Shown here one piece after another: positions 1 to 8,302 of a stretch of 64,000 nt of DNA. Under the pieces are notes generated by a model. That model worked only from the letters and a program-made list of their open reading frames with translations, ran no database searches and was not told the origin of the DNA. The stretch is taken from positions 62,001-126,000 of the forward strand of contig NZ_NJIC01000001.1 of assembly GCF_013620825.1 (NCBI RefSeq). Direction: 5' to 3'. This stretch comes from Rhodanobacter sp. PCA2. GTDB taxonomy: Bacteria; Pseudomonadota; Gammaproteobacteria; Xanthomonadales; Rhodanobacteraceae. Numbering within the stretch: position 1 is the first letter of the stretch; every line of letters starts with the position of its first letter. Both the position numbers and the translations under genes were made by a program.

Positions 1-57
1 ATGACTCGCTGCGCTCGCCCCTTCGGGGCCGCCCTGCGGGCGTTCTGCGCGCTTTGC

Positions 58-90
58 GCTTGTCCGGCGTTCGCCGGGATGACGGGCAAA
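58..90. repeat. half REP-like element downstream of the SDR gene
   Basis: The stretch 1-147 holds no credible gene. At 58-90 it contains a short dyad (CCGGCG..CGCCGG) followed by GATGACGGGC, which is the right half of the REP-like elements found complete elsewhere in this window. The rest of 1-147 is G+C-rich sequence with small hairpins, at the 3' side of the leftward efflux operon, where it may help end transcription. Confidence 0.5.
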
Positions 91-147
91 GCCAGCCGGC
101 GTTGCCCCGGGCCGAGTCGTCGGCGTGGAAGTCCGGATTGGCGTGCG

Positions 148-888
148 TCACCACGCGATGCGTTGCCCGTCGCGCAGCAGCGCGCCGTTGACGCCGGGCT
201 CGGGCAGGCAGGCGGCGGCGACGACGCTGGCGGCGCCGCGTTCCACCGGGCCGCCGCCGGGGCCGCCCAGTCCGGTGGCGAGCCAGCCGGGGCAGACCGC
301 ATTGACCAGGATGCCGCTGCCGGCCACTTCGACGGCGAGCGCGCGGGTGTAGGCGTTGAGCGCGGCCTTGGACACGCGATAGGCGGGGTAGCCGATGCCG
401 TCGGTCGTCGCGCTGGTCGCGCAGCCGCTGGTGACGTTGACGATGCGGCCGTAGCGGTGCCGGCGCATCAGCGGCAGCAGCGCGCGGCACAGTTGCCATG
501 CGCCGAGCAGGTTGGTCTCCAGCGCCGCGCGCACGCTCTCGGGCGTGGCGGTCTCGGCGCGCGCCTCGCGGTCGGCATGGCCGCCGGCGTTGTTCACCAG
601 CACGTCGAGGCGGCCGTGTTCGCGCTCGATCCACGCGGCGAGTTCGGCGATCTGCCGCGCATCGGTGACGTCGAGCGGCACGGCGACCGCTTCGCCTCCG
701 ATCTGCTTCGCCGCATGCCGACCCCTGGCGAGGTCGCGCGCGCCCAGCAGCACGCTGTAGCCGCGCGCGGCGAGCTGGCGCGCCACTTCGAAACCCAGGC
801 CGCGGTTCGCGCCGGTGACCAGGGCCACGCGATGCAGCGGCGGCAGCGCCGCCGCATCCGTGACCGCCCGCTTGCGCGCCGTGTTCAT
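148..888 (-). CDS. SDR family NAD(P)-dependent oxidoreductase
   Basis: This 246-residue protein is a classical short-chain dehydrogenase/reductase. It has the Rossmann dinucleotide-binding motif TGANRGLG near residues 23-30, NNAG in the middle of the fold, the catalytic serine in NVTSG and the catalytic pair YRVSK. The substrate cannot be read from the sequence; carbonyl reduction is likely. The ATG overlaps the stop of the outer-membrane efflux gene (ATGA), so it is the last gene of the efflux operon and translationally coupled. Its place there suggests detoxification of a reactive carbonyl that also induces or is exported by the pump; that link is inferred. Confidence 0.9.
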   Translation of the reverse strand: MNTARKRAVTDAAALPPLHRVALVTGANRGLGFEVARQLAARGYSVLLGARDLARGRHAAKQIGGEAVAVPLDVTDARQIAELAAWIEREHGRLDVLVNNAGGHADREARAETATPESVRAALETNLLGAWQLCRALLPLMRRHRYGRIVNVTSGCATSATTDGIGYPAYRVSKAALNAYTRALAVEVAGSGILVNAVCPGWLATGLGGPGGGPVERGAASVVAAACLPEPGVNGALLRDGQRIAW

Positions 889-2468
889 GGCACGGCGGCC
901 ACCGGGGTGGCGACCGGCGCGCAATGCACGTCGTCGCCGCAGGCCTGCCAGCCGCCGCCCAGCGCCTTGTACAGCGCCACCGCGCGGGTATCGATCGCGG
1001 CCTGCGCCTGGGCCAGCGCGTCGTCGGCGGCAAGCTGCACGCGTTGCGCGTCGAGCAGTTCGAGGTAGCCGGTGGCGCCCTGTTCGTAGCGCACCCTGGC
1101 CAGCTCGGCGGCCTTGCGGCTCTGCGCCGACTGCGCCATCAGCTTCTCGACGTTCGCGTGTTGCAGGTTGTAGCCGACCACGGCGTTGTCGACGTCCTCG
1201 ATCGCTTCCAGCACGGTGCGCCGGTAGTTCGCCTGCGCCGCATCGGTGCGCGCCTCGGCGGCATGCAGGTTGGCGCGCACGCGCTGCACGTTGAGACCGT
1301 TCCAGGCGATGCTGGGCGCGATCGACCACGCGCGGGTAGACGGCCCGCCGAAGTCGTTGCTGCGCCCGGCGAGGAAACCGAGGAAGCCGCCCAGCGAGAG
1401 ATGCGGGAAGAAGTCCGCCTTGGCCACGCCGATGCGCGCATTGGCGGCGGCGTACTCGCGCTCGGCGACGCGCACGTCGGGGCGCCGCGCCAGCACGTCG
1501 CCGGCGGCGCCGATCGGCAGCACGGCGTCGATCGGCGTGAACGTCTTCGGCGACACGTCGATGTCGAGCGCGCCGGGCTGTTCGCCCAGCAGCACGGCGA
1601 GGCGGTATTCGTCGGCATGCGCCTGCATGTCGAGCAGGGGCAGTTGCGCCTGCACGCCGCTGAGTTGCGCACCGGCGCTGGCCACGTCCTGGTCCGAAGC
1701 CGTACCCACCTCGGCGCGGGCGCGGATCAGCTTGAGCGTGTCTTCCTGGTTCGCGATGTTGCGGCGAGCGATGTCCAGCCGCTGCTGCACGCCGCGCAGC
1801 GCGAAGTAGTTGCGCGCCACCTCGGCGAACAGGCTCACCTGCGCGTCCTGCAGCGCGGCCTCGCTGGCGCCGAGGTCGGCGCGCGCGGCTTCCACCGAGC
1901 GGCGCACGCCGCCGAACACGTCGATCTCCCAGCTCGCGTCGAAGCCCGCCTGGTAGGCGGTCACCGTGTTGCGCTGGTCGCTGAGGCCGGGCGTCTGCTC
2001 GCGGCTGCGGGTGTAGGAGACGCCGGCCTGGACGTTCGGCAGGTACTGCGACTTCGCGCCGCCAAGCAGGGCGCGCGATTCGGCGAGGCGCGCCACCGCG
2101 ATGCGCAGGTCGAGGTTGTTCGCGGCCGCGCGCTGGATCAGCGCGTCCAGCGTGGGATCGCCGAACTGCTTCCACCATTGGGCCTGGAATTGCGCGGCGC
2201 TTTCGCGCGCCGCATCCACGCCCTGCAGTTGCGGCGTGGGCGTGGCGGGCTGGTGGTAGTTCGGTCCGACGCTGACGCAGCCGGCCAGCGCGAATGCGGC
2301 GAACAATGCGGTCGCCTTGCCCGTCATGCCTGCGGAAACAGGCATCCAGCGCCTTTGGGTCATCGGGGCGAGAGTCGCTGGACCCCGGCTTTCGCCGGGG
2401 TGACGGGCGGGTGCGGCAGCGGGGCGAGCAGGAGCGGCATCAGCGATGCCTGCAATCAAGGTTTTCAT
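885..2468 (-). CDS. efflux outer-membrane lipoprotein (NodT/OprM family)
   Basis: This is the outer-membrane channel of a tripartite RND pump. The mature part begins at a lipobox (LAGC) and continues into two outer-membrane efflux repeats typical of NodT/OprM proteins. The start at 2468 has a strong ribosome-binding site (GGAGGG, 8 bases upstream) and lies directly after the pump gene, so I prefer it. It gives 527 residues and an unusually long region of about 60 residues before the lipobox. That extension is encoded by a REP-like element inserted in frame (2321-2408). The alternative start at 2327 gives a normal-length signal peptide and 480 residues but has a poor ribosome-binding site. Family identity is firm; the start is not. 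Confidence 0.9.
   Translation of the reverse strand: MKTLIAGIADAAPARPAAAPARHPGESRGPATLAPMTQRRWMPVSAGMTGKATALFAAFALAGCVSVGPNYHQPATPTPQLQGVDAARESAAQFQAQWWKQFGDPTLDALIQRAAANNLDLRIAVARLAESRALLGGAKSQYLPNVQAGVSYTRSREQTPGLSDQRNTVTAYQAGFDASWEIDVFGGVRRSVEAARADLGASEAALQDAQVSLFAEVARNYFALRGVQQRLDIARRNIANQEDTLKLIRARAEVGTASDQDVASAGAQLSGVQAQLPLLDMQAHADEYRLAVLLGEQPGALDIDVSPKTFTPIDAVLPIGAAGDVLARRPDVRVAEREYAAANARIGVAKADFFPHLSLGGFLGFLAGRSNDFGGPSTRAWSIAPSIAWNGLNVQRVRANLHAAEARTDAAQANYRRTVLEAIEDVDNAVVGYNLQHANVEKLMAQSAQSRKAAELARVRYEQGATGYLELLDAQRVQLAADDALAQAQAAIDTRAVALYKALGGGWQACGDDVHCAPVATPVAAVP
2321..2408. repeat. REPIN-like element inside the efflux lipoprotein gene
   Basis: The sequence begins CCCGTCATGCCTG and ends CCGGGGTGACGGG. 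Two small hairpins (CCTGCGGAAACAGG and CCCCGGCTTTCGCCGGGG) are joined by a spacer with GCATCCAGC opposite GCTGGACC. The same architecture recurs at 46352, 54031, 58368 and 58627. Here it lies in frame between the first codons of the gene and its lipoprotein signal, adding residues such as HPGESRGP. Confidence 0.8.
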
Positions 2469-2469
2469 C

Positions 2470-5400
2470 TCAATGTCCCTCCAGCGCCGGCAGTGCGTTC
2501 GCCTGCGCGTGCTTGCGCGCTTCGCGGCGTTCCACCAGGGCGCGGATCACGACGTAGAACAGCGGGGTGTAGAGCAGGCCGAAGATCGTCACGCCGAGCA
2601 TGCCGGAGAACACCGCCACGCCCATCGCGTGGCGCATCTCCGCGCCGGCGCCGTGCGAGGTCACCAGGGGCACCACGCCCATGATGAAGGCGATCGAGGT
2701 CATCAGGATCGGGCGTAGCCGCAGCCGTGCCGCTTCCAGCACCGCCTCGTGGCGGCTCATGCCTTCGTGCTGGCGTTCGCGGGCGAACTCCACGATCAGG
2801 ATCGCGTTCTTGCACGCCAGGCCCACCAGCACGATCAGGCCGATCTGGGTGAAGATGTTGTTGTCGCCGCCCGACAGCCACACGCCGGCAATCGCGGACA
2901 GCAGCACCATCGGCACGATCAGGATCACCGCCAGCGGCAGCGACCAGCTCTCGTACAGCGAGGACAGCACCAGGAACACCAGCAGCACGCACAGCGGGAA
3001 CACCAGCACCGCGGTGTTGCCGGCGAGGATCTGCTGGTAGGTCAGCTCGGTCCACTCGATGCTCATGCCGTTCGGCAGCACCTGCTGCGCCAGCTTCTCG
3101 ATCGCCGCCTGCGCCTGGCCCGAGCTGTAGCCCGGCGCCGGGCCGCCGTTGATCTCGGCGGTGGGGTAGCCGTTGTAGTGCATCACGCGGTCCGGGCCGG
3201 CGCCGTGCGTCACGGTGACGAAGGAGCCCAGCGGCACCATCTCGCCCTTCGCGTTGCGCGTCTTCAGCTGGCTGATGTCCTCCAGGTCGTGGCGGAACTG
3301 CGGCTCGGCGGAGAGGTTCACCTGGTAGGTGCGGCCGAAGCGGTTGAAGTCGTTGACGTAGAGCGAGCCGAGGTAGGCCTGCATGGTCTGGTAGACGTCG
3401 CCCAGGTTCACGCCTTCGGCCTTGGCCTTCTCGCGGTCCACGTCCACGTCCACCTGCGGCACGTTCACCTGGAAGCTGGAGAACAGGCCGGCCAGCACGG
3501 GGTCCTTGCGGCTCGCCGCGATCAGGTTCTGGGTCTGCTTGTACAGCTCCTCGAAGCCGAGCTGGCCGCGGTCCTCGATCTGCACGCGGAAGCCGCCGAT
3601 CGTGCCCAGCCCCATCACCGGCGGCGGCGGGAAGGTCGCGATGTAGGCGTCCTGGATGGACGCGAACTTCGCGTTCAGCGCACCTGCGATCGCGCCCGCG
3701 GAAAGATCCGCGCTGCGGCGCTCCTCGAACGGCTTCAGCGTCACGAACACGATGCCGGCATTGGTGCTGTTGGTGAAACCGTTCACGGACAGGCCGGGGA
3801 AGGCCACCGCGCCCTCGACGCCGGGCTGCTTCAGCGCGATCGCGCTCATCCGCTTGATCACGTCCTCGGTGCGGTCCAGCGAGGCGGCGTCGGGCAGCTG
3901 CGCGAATGACACCAGGTACTGCTTGTCCTGGGTCGGCACGAAGCCGGTGGGCACGCGCCAGAAGCCGAACGCGGTGAGCGCGATCAGCGCCGCGTACACC
4001 ACCAGCGCGGCCGCGCCCTTGCCCTGCAGCCTGCGCGTGGTCGCCACGTAGCGCTCCGCGCCGTGGTGGAACAGGCGGTTGAACGGGCGGAACAGCCAGC
4101 CGAACAGGCGGTCGATGGCGCGGGTGAGGCGGTCCTTCGGCGCGTCGTGCGGCAGCAGCAGGATGGCCGACAGCGCCGGGCTCAGGGTCAGCGAATTGAA
4201 CGCCGAGATCACCGTGGAGATCGCGATGGTCAGCGCGAACTGGCGGTAGAACTCGCCGGTGAGGCCGCTGATGAAGGCGGTGGGGATGAACACCGCGCAC
4301 AGCACCAGCGCGGTGGCCACGATCGGCCCGGTGACCTCGTGCATCGCCTTGCGCGTGGCCTCCTTCGGCGTCTGCCCCAGTTCGATGTGGCGCTCCACGT
4401 TCTCCACCACCACGATGGCGTCGTCCACCACGATGCCGATCGCCAGCACCATGCCGAACAGCGACAGCGCGTTGAGCGAGAAGCCCACCACGTACATCAC
4501 CGCGAACGTGCCGATCAGCGACACCGGCACCGCGATCAGCGGGATCACCGAGGCGCGCCAGGTCTGCAGGAACAGGATCACCACCAGCACCACCAGCAGG
4601 ATCGCCTCCAGCAGGGTGTGCGCCACCGCCTCGATCGAGCCGCGCACGAACACGGTGGGGTCGTAGACGATGTGGTAGTCGATGCCCTGCGGGAACTCCT
4701 TCTTCAGCTGCGCCATGGTGGCGCGCACCTCGTCGGAGATCTGGATGGCGTTGGAGCCGGGCCGCGCGAAGATCGGCACGGCCACCGCCGGCTGGTTGTC
4801 CAGCAGGCTGCGCAGCGCGTACTGGTTCGAACCCAGCTCCAGCCGCGCCACGTCGCCCAGGTGCACGGTGGCGCCGTCGGGATCGGTGCGCAGCACGATG
4901 TTGCGGAAGTCGTCCACCGTGCTCAGGCGGCCCTGGGTGTTGATGTTGAGCTGGAAGTCGGTGTCGCCGCGCACCGGCGGCGCGTTCAGCGCACCGGCCG
5001 CCACCTGCACGTTCTGCTCGCGGATCGCGTTCGCCACGTCGCCGGTGGTGAGGCCGCGCTGGGCGAGCTTGTCCGGGTTGAGCCAGACGCGCATGGAGTA
5101 TTCGCCCGCGCCGAAGATCTGCACGTCGCCCACGCCGTTGAGTCGACTGAGCACATCCTTCACGTGCAGCCGCGCGTAGTTCGACAGGTAGAGCATGTCG
5201 TAGCGCTGGTCGGGCGAGGTGAGGTGCACGACCATGGTGAGGTCGGGCGAGCTCTTCTGCGTGGTCACGCCGAGCCGCTGCACTTCCTCCGGCAGGCGCG
5301 GCAGCGCCTGCGACACGCGGTTCTGCACTTCGACCTGCGCGGTGCTGAGGTTGGTGCCCAGCGCGAAGGTCACGGTGAGAGTCATCACGCCGTCGCTGGT

Positions 5401-5655
5401 GGCCTGCGAGGAGGTGTAGAGCATGCCTTCCACGCCGTTGATCTGTTCCTCCAGCGGCGTGGCGACGGTCTCGGCGATCACCTTGGGATTGGCGCCGGGA
5501 TAGTTGGCGCGCACCACCACGGTGGGCGGCACCACTTCGGGGTATTCGCTGATCGGCAGCTGGAACACCGCGATGCTGCCGGTGATCACGAACAGCAGCG
5601 ACAGCACGGCGGCCATGATCGGCCGGTCGACGAAAAACTGGGCAATGTTTTTCAT
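2470..5655 (-). CDS. RND multidrug efflux pump, inner-membrane subunit (MexF/OqxB-like)
   Basis: At 1061 residues this is a full-length HAE1-family RND transporter, the proton-driven inner-membrane part of a tripartite multidrug pump. The N-terminus (RPIMAAVLSLL, then LPISEYPEVVPP) is closest to the MexF/OqxB/BepE branch as I know it. The proton-relay Asp-Asp pair of TM4 is present near residues 411-412 (IGIVVDDAIVVVEN). Two large periplasmic loops and twelve membrane segments follow the usual pattern. It lies between the adaptor gene, from which it is separated by a repeat element, and the outer-membrane lipoprotein gene, only 1 base away. Substrates cannot be read from the sequence. Confidence 0.95.
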   Translation of the reverse strand: MKNIAQFFVDRPIMAAVLSLLFVITGSIAVFQLPISEYPEVVPPTVVVRANYPGANPKVIAETVATPLEEQINGVEGMLYTSSQATSDGVMTLTVTFALGTNLSTAQVEVQNRVSQALPRLPEEVQRLGVTTQKSSPDLTMVVHLTSPDQRYDMLYLSNYARLHVKDVLSRLNGVGDVQIFGAGEYSMRVWLNPDKLAQRGLTTGDVANAIREQNVQVAAGALNAPPVRGDTDFQLNINTQGRLSTVDDFRNIVLRTDPDGATVHLGDVARLELGSNQYALRSLLDNQPAVAVPIFARPGSNAIQISDEVRATMAQLKKEFPQGIDYHIVYDPTVFVRGSIEAVAHTLLEAILLVVLVVILFLQTWRASVIPLIAVPVSLIGTFAVMYVVGFSLNALSLFGMVLAIGIVVDDAIVVVENVERHIELGQTPKEATRKAMHEVTGPIVATALVLCAVFIPTAFISGLTGEFYRQFALTIAISTVISAFNSLTLSPALSAILLLPHDAPKDRLTRAIDRLFGWLFRPFNRLFHHGAERYVATTRRLQGKGAAALVVYAALIALTAFGFWRVPTGFVPTQDKQYLVSFAQLPDAASLDRTEDVIKRMSAIALKQPGVEGAVAFPGLSVNGFTNSTNAGIVFVTLKPFEERRSADLSAGAIAGALNAKFASIQDAYIATFPPPPVMGLGTIGGFRVQIEDRGQLGFEELYKQTQNLIAASRKDPVLAGLFSSFQVNVPQVDVDVDREKAKAEGVNLGDVYQTMQAYLGSLYVNDFNRFGRTYQVNLSAEPQFRHDLEDISQLKTRNAKGEMVPLGSFVTVTHGAGPDRVMHYNGYPTAEINGGPAPGYSSGQAQAAIEKLAQQVLPNGMSIEWTELTYQQILAGNTAVLVFPLCVLLVFLVLSSLYESWSLPLAVILIVPMVLLSAIAGVWLSGGDNNIFTQIGLIVLVGLACKNAILIVEFARERQHEGMSRHEAVLEAARLRLRPILMTSIAFIMGVVPLVTSHGAGAEMRHAMGVAVFSGMLGVTIFGLLYTPLFYVVIRALVERREARKHAQANALPALEGH

Positions 5656-5684
5656 GGTTTGTCTCGATGACTTCGGAATGCCGA

Positions 5685-5884
5685 CCCCCTCTCCCCTCCG
5701 GAGAGAGGGCTGGGGTGAGGGGCCGGGGCTTGCCGGGGCGTTCGCGCTGCGGCAAAGCGTTTTCAGGTTTCGATTGGTGGGCGGTGCTTGCGCAAGACCG
5801 GCCCCTCATCTCGGTCCTCTTCCTCGCTCCTCAGAGCAGGGCCATCCATGGCCCTACTCCGCGTCCCGAAGGGGAGAGGAAGAA
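5685..5884. repeat. paired inverted repeat element (GAGAGGGCTGGGGTGAGGGG family)
   Basis: The 237-base gap between adaptor and pump genes is filled by an element whose left end (5685-5723) carries CTCTCCCCTCCGGAGAG and CTGGGGTGAGGGGCC, and whose right end (5800-5884) carries a diverged inverted copy starting GGCCCCTCATCTCGG. A related element lies at 36701-36840, sharing a GGCAAAGC..TTT stretch in the middle, and a single end lies at 46819. It could attenuate or stabilise the operon transcript. Confidence 0.65.
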
Positions 5885-5892
5885 GAGCGGGT

Positions 5893-7137
5893 TCAGCCTT
5901 GCGGTTCGTGCGCGGCCGGCGGCGCGGCCATCGCGGTGCGTGCGTCGTCATGGCCGCCGGCTTCGACCAGCGCCTTGTCGCGCGTGTCGAGGCGGTAGTC
6001 CATCGCCACCTGCTGCGGGTTCACCTCGGCGCCGGGGCGCACGCGCTGCAGGCCGTTCACCACCACCACGTCGCCGGGCGAGAGGCCGCTGTCGATCACG
6101 CGCAGGCCGTGGAACAGCGCCCCGGTGCTGACCTTGCGGTACTCCACCTTGTGCTTGGCATCCACCACGTAGACGAACTGGTTGCCGAGGTCGGTGCCCA
6201 CCGCGCGGTCGTCGATCAGCAGGCGCGGCTGCGGCTGGCCGCTCTGCAGGCGGATGCGCGCGTACAGGCCGGGGGTGAACAGGCTGTCCTTGTTGTCGAA
6301 CACGGCGCGCAGCCGCATCGTGCCGGAGTCGGTGTGCAACTGGTTGTCGACGAAGTCGATGCGGCCCGTGTGCGGGTAGCCGTTCTCGTCGGCCAGCTCC
6401 ATCGAGGCCTCGATGCGCGGGCTGTTGCCGTCGCGCGTCGCGCTGGCGCGCAGGTGGTCCAGCTTCAGCCAGGTGTGCTCGTCCACGTCGAAGTACACGT
6501 AGACCGGATTCACCGAGACCACGCTGGTCAGCACGTCGGCGCTGGTGACGAGGTTGCCGGGCGTGATGTGCACGTTGCTGACGCGGCCGTCGACCGGCGC
6601 GCGCACCTCGGTGAAGCCGAGGTTGAGCTTCGCGGTGGCCAGGGCGGCATCGGCGGCGGCGAGCGACGCGCGTGCGCTCTGCGCGGCGGTGTCGAGGCGG
6701 TCGGCCTCTTCCTGCGCGATGGCGCGCTGGTCGAGCAGGCGGCGGCCGCGTTGGGCGTTGGCCTGGGCCAGGCCAAGCTCGGCCTGCGCCTGGCTGCGGT
6801 TGGCGGCGAGGCGGTCCACCTCGGCCTGGAACGGCCGCGGGTCGATGCGGAACAGCACGTCGCCCTTGTGCACCAGGGCGCCCTCGCGGAACGACACCGA
6901 GTCCACGTAGCCGCCCACGCGGGGCCGTACCTGCACGCTGTCCACCGGCTGCACGCGGCCGGTGAAGTCGGCGCTGTTGCTCACCGGGCGCAGCAGGGCG
7001 CGGGCCACGGTCACTTCCGGCAGGGCGCCGCCGGGGCCGGCGGACTGGGCGTGGCTGCCGCCGTGTTCGCCGAGCAGGGCCCAGCTGCCAGCGATCGCCA
7101 CCACGACGAGACTGGCCAGTATCAGTTTCTTTTTCAT
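5893..7137 (-). CDS. RND efflux periplasmic adaptor subunit (MexE/AcrA-like)
   Basis: The 414-residue membrane-fusion protein links the RND pump to the outer-membrane channel. It starts with an N-terminal hydrophobic segment (residues 1-25). It then shows the lipoyl/biotinyl half-motif (VGGYVDSVSFREGALVHKGD), a long alpha-helical hairpin rich in Ala and Gln, the second lipoyl half (APVDGRVSN) and a beta-barrel domain. The ATG at 7137 is preceded by GGGAG at good spacing; a longer open frame upstream has no support. It is the first gene of the leftward pump operon and faces a LysR regulator across a 145-base promoter region. Confidence 0.95.
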   Translation of the reverse strand: MKKKLILASLVVVAIAGSWALLGEHGGSHAQSAGPGGALPEVTVARALLRPVSNSADFTGRVQPVDSVQVRPRVGGYVDSVSFREGALVHKGDVLFRIDPRPFQAEVDRLAANRSQAQAELGLAQANAQRGRRLLDQRAIAQEEADRLDTAAQSARASLAAADAALATAKLNLGFTEVRAPVDGRVSNVHITPGNLVTSADVLTSVVSVNPVYVYFDVDEHTWLKLDHLRASATRDGNSPRIEASMELADENGYPHTGRIDFVDNQLHTDSGTMRLRAVFDNKDSLFTPGLYARIRLQSGQPQPRLLIDDRAVGTDLGNQFVYVVDAKHKVEYRKVSTGALFHGLRVIDSGLSPGDVVVVNGLQRVRPGAEVNPQQVAMDYRLDTRDKALVEAGGHDDARTAMAAPPAAHEPQG

Positions 7138-7282
7138 CTCTTGCGCTCCCTGGATGGGGACCGTGCGGCGACGCAGCACGATGGGGGAGATGGATAATAG
7201 GTGTACTATCGGGTACAGAAAAACCCGATTTTGTGAACTCCACTCATGACATTTGGTCACGAATGACCGCATAATGACGGTG
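7138..7282. promoter_or_regulatory. divergent promoter region of the efflux operon and its LysR gene
   Basis: This 145-base region is more A+T-rich than its surroundings. It holds a possible -10 element for the leftward operon (TATTAT on the minus strand, 7199-7194) with TTTCTG 16 bases upstream as a weak -35. Overlapping it are two related half-sites (GTGTAC and GGGTAC, 7201-7216) and an interrupted CGGGT..ACCCG dyad at 7210-7228, a plausible LysR-type operator. The assignment is by position and pattern only. Confidence 0.45.
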
Positions 7283-8284
7283 ATGGAAGACTTCTCGGCA
7301 ATATCGAGCTTCGTCCGGGTGGTGGAAGCCCGCAGTTTTGCGGCCGCCGCCGTCCAGCTGGGCATGACCCCGTCCGGGGTAAGCCGCGCGGTGTCGCGGC
7401 TGGAGGAGCAGATCGGCGTGCGCCTGCTGTTCCGCAGCACGCGGGCGCTGCGGCTCACCGACGACGGGGAATCTTTCTACCAGCGCTGCAAGGCGATCCT
7501 GGCCGACCTCGGCGAGGCGGTGGACGCGCTGAACTACGCGCGCACCAAGCCCAGCGGCAAGCTGCGGGTGGCGGTGAACGTGTCGGTGGGCCGCGCCGCG
7601 CTGATCCCCAACCTGGCCGATTTCGAGGCGCGCTACCCCGACATCCGGCTGGAGCTGTCGATGAGCGACCGCAACATCGGCCTGATCGAGGAAGGCATCG
7701 ACTGCGCGATCCGCATGGGCGAGCTGGAGGATTCCAACCTGATCGCGCGCAAGCTGGGCTACTTCAGCAACGTGCTGTGCGCCTCGCCCGACTACCTCGC
7801 GCGGCACGGCACGCCGGCCACCGTCGAGGATCTGAAACAGCACCGCTGCATCAACTACGTCTATCCCACCAGCGGCCGCGCCTACCAGTGGCAGTTCGAC
7901 ACGCCGGATGGCCGCATCGCGCTGGACGTGGACGCGCACCTGCTGATCAACGACGGCGAATCGGTGATCCAGGCGGCGATGGCCGGCCTGGGCATCATCC
8001 AGACGCCGCACTGGCTGGCCGCCTGCGCGATCGGCATGGGCAAGCTGCAGGTGATCATGGAGGACGCCATCTGCACCGGCTCGCCGGTGTGGCTGGTCTA
8101 CCCGCAGAAGAAGCACCTTTCGGCGCGTGTGCAGGCCTTCCTGGAATGGGTGCACGAGCTGTTCGAGCGCACCAACCTGCCGGCCTGCCGCATGACGATG
8201 CCGCTGCCGGCGAAGACCAGGGGCATGGCGTCGGCGGCGCCGGTCAGGGGCGTGGAAGCGGCGATTTCCCAGACCGCCGAATGA
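7283..8284 (+). CDS. LysR-family transcriptional regulator of the efflux operon
   Basis: This 333-residue LysR regulator has the N-terminal winged helix-turn-helix (FVRVVEARSFAAAA, then SRAVSRLEEQIGVRLLFR) and a C-terminal effector domain of the periplasmic-binding fold. I chose the ATG at 7283, which gives the canonical short N-terminus; ATG 7274 and TTG 7253 are in-frame alternatives and none has a strong ribosome-binding site. It is divergent from the RND operon, the usual arrangement for an activator such as BpeT. MexT also governs a MexEF-type pump but is not divergent from it. The inducer is unknown. Confidence 0.93.
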   Translation: MEDFSAISSFVRVVEARSFAAAAVQLGMTPSGVSRAVSRLEEQIGVRLLFRSTRALRLTDDGESFYQRCKAILADLGEAVDALNYARTKPSGKLRVAVNVSVGRAALIPNLADFEARYPDIRLELSMSDRNIGLIEEGIDCAIRMGELEDSNLIARKLGYFSNVLCASPDYLARHGTPATVEDLKQHRCINYVYPTSGRAYQWQFDTPDGRIALDVDAHLLINDGESVIQAAMAGLGIIQTPHWLAACAIGMGKLQVIMEDAICTGSPVWLVYPQKKHLSARVQAFLEWVHELFERTNLPACRMTMPLPAKTRGMASAAPVRGVEAAISQTAE

Positions 8285-8302
8285 CGCCCGTCGCCGGCGC
8301 CT

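Noticed and set aside
1..1068. Plus-strand frame opposite the SDR and efflux genes
   Set aside because: Antisense to two recognisable genes, with random composition and no ribosome-binding site.
2465..5809. 1114-codon minus-strand frame overlapping the RND pump
   Set aside because: It is an alternate frame of the pump gene, low in hydrophobic residues and without motifs; the 1061-residue frame encodes a complete RND transporter.
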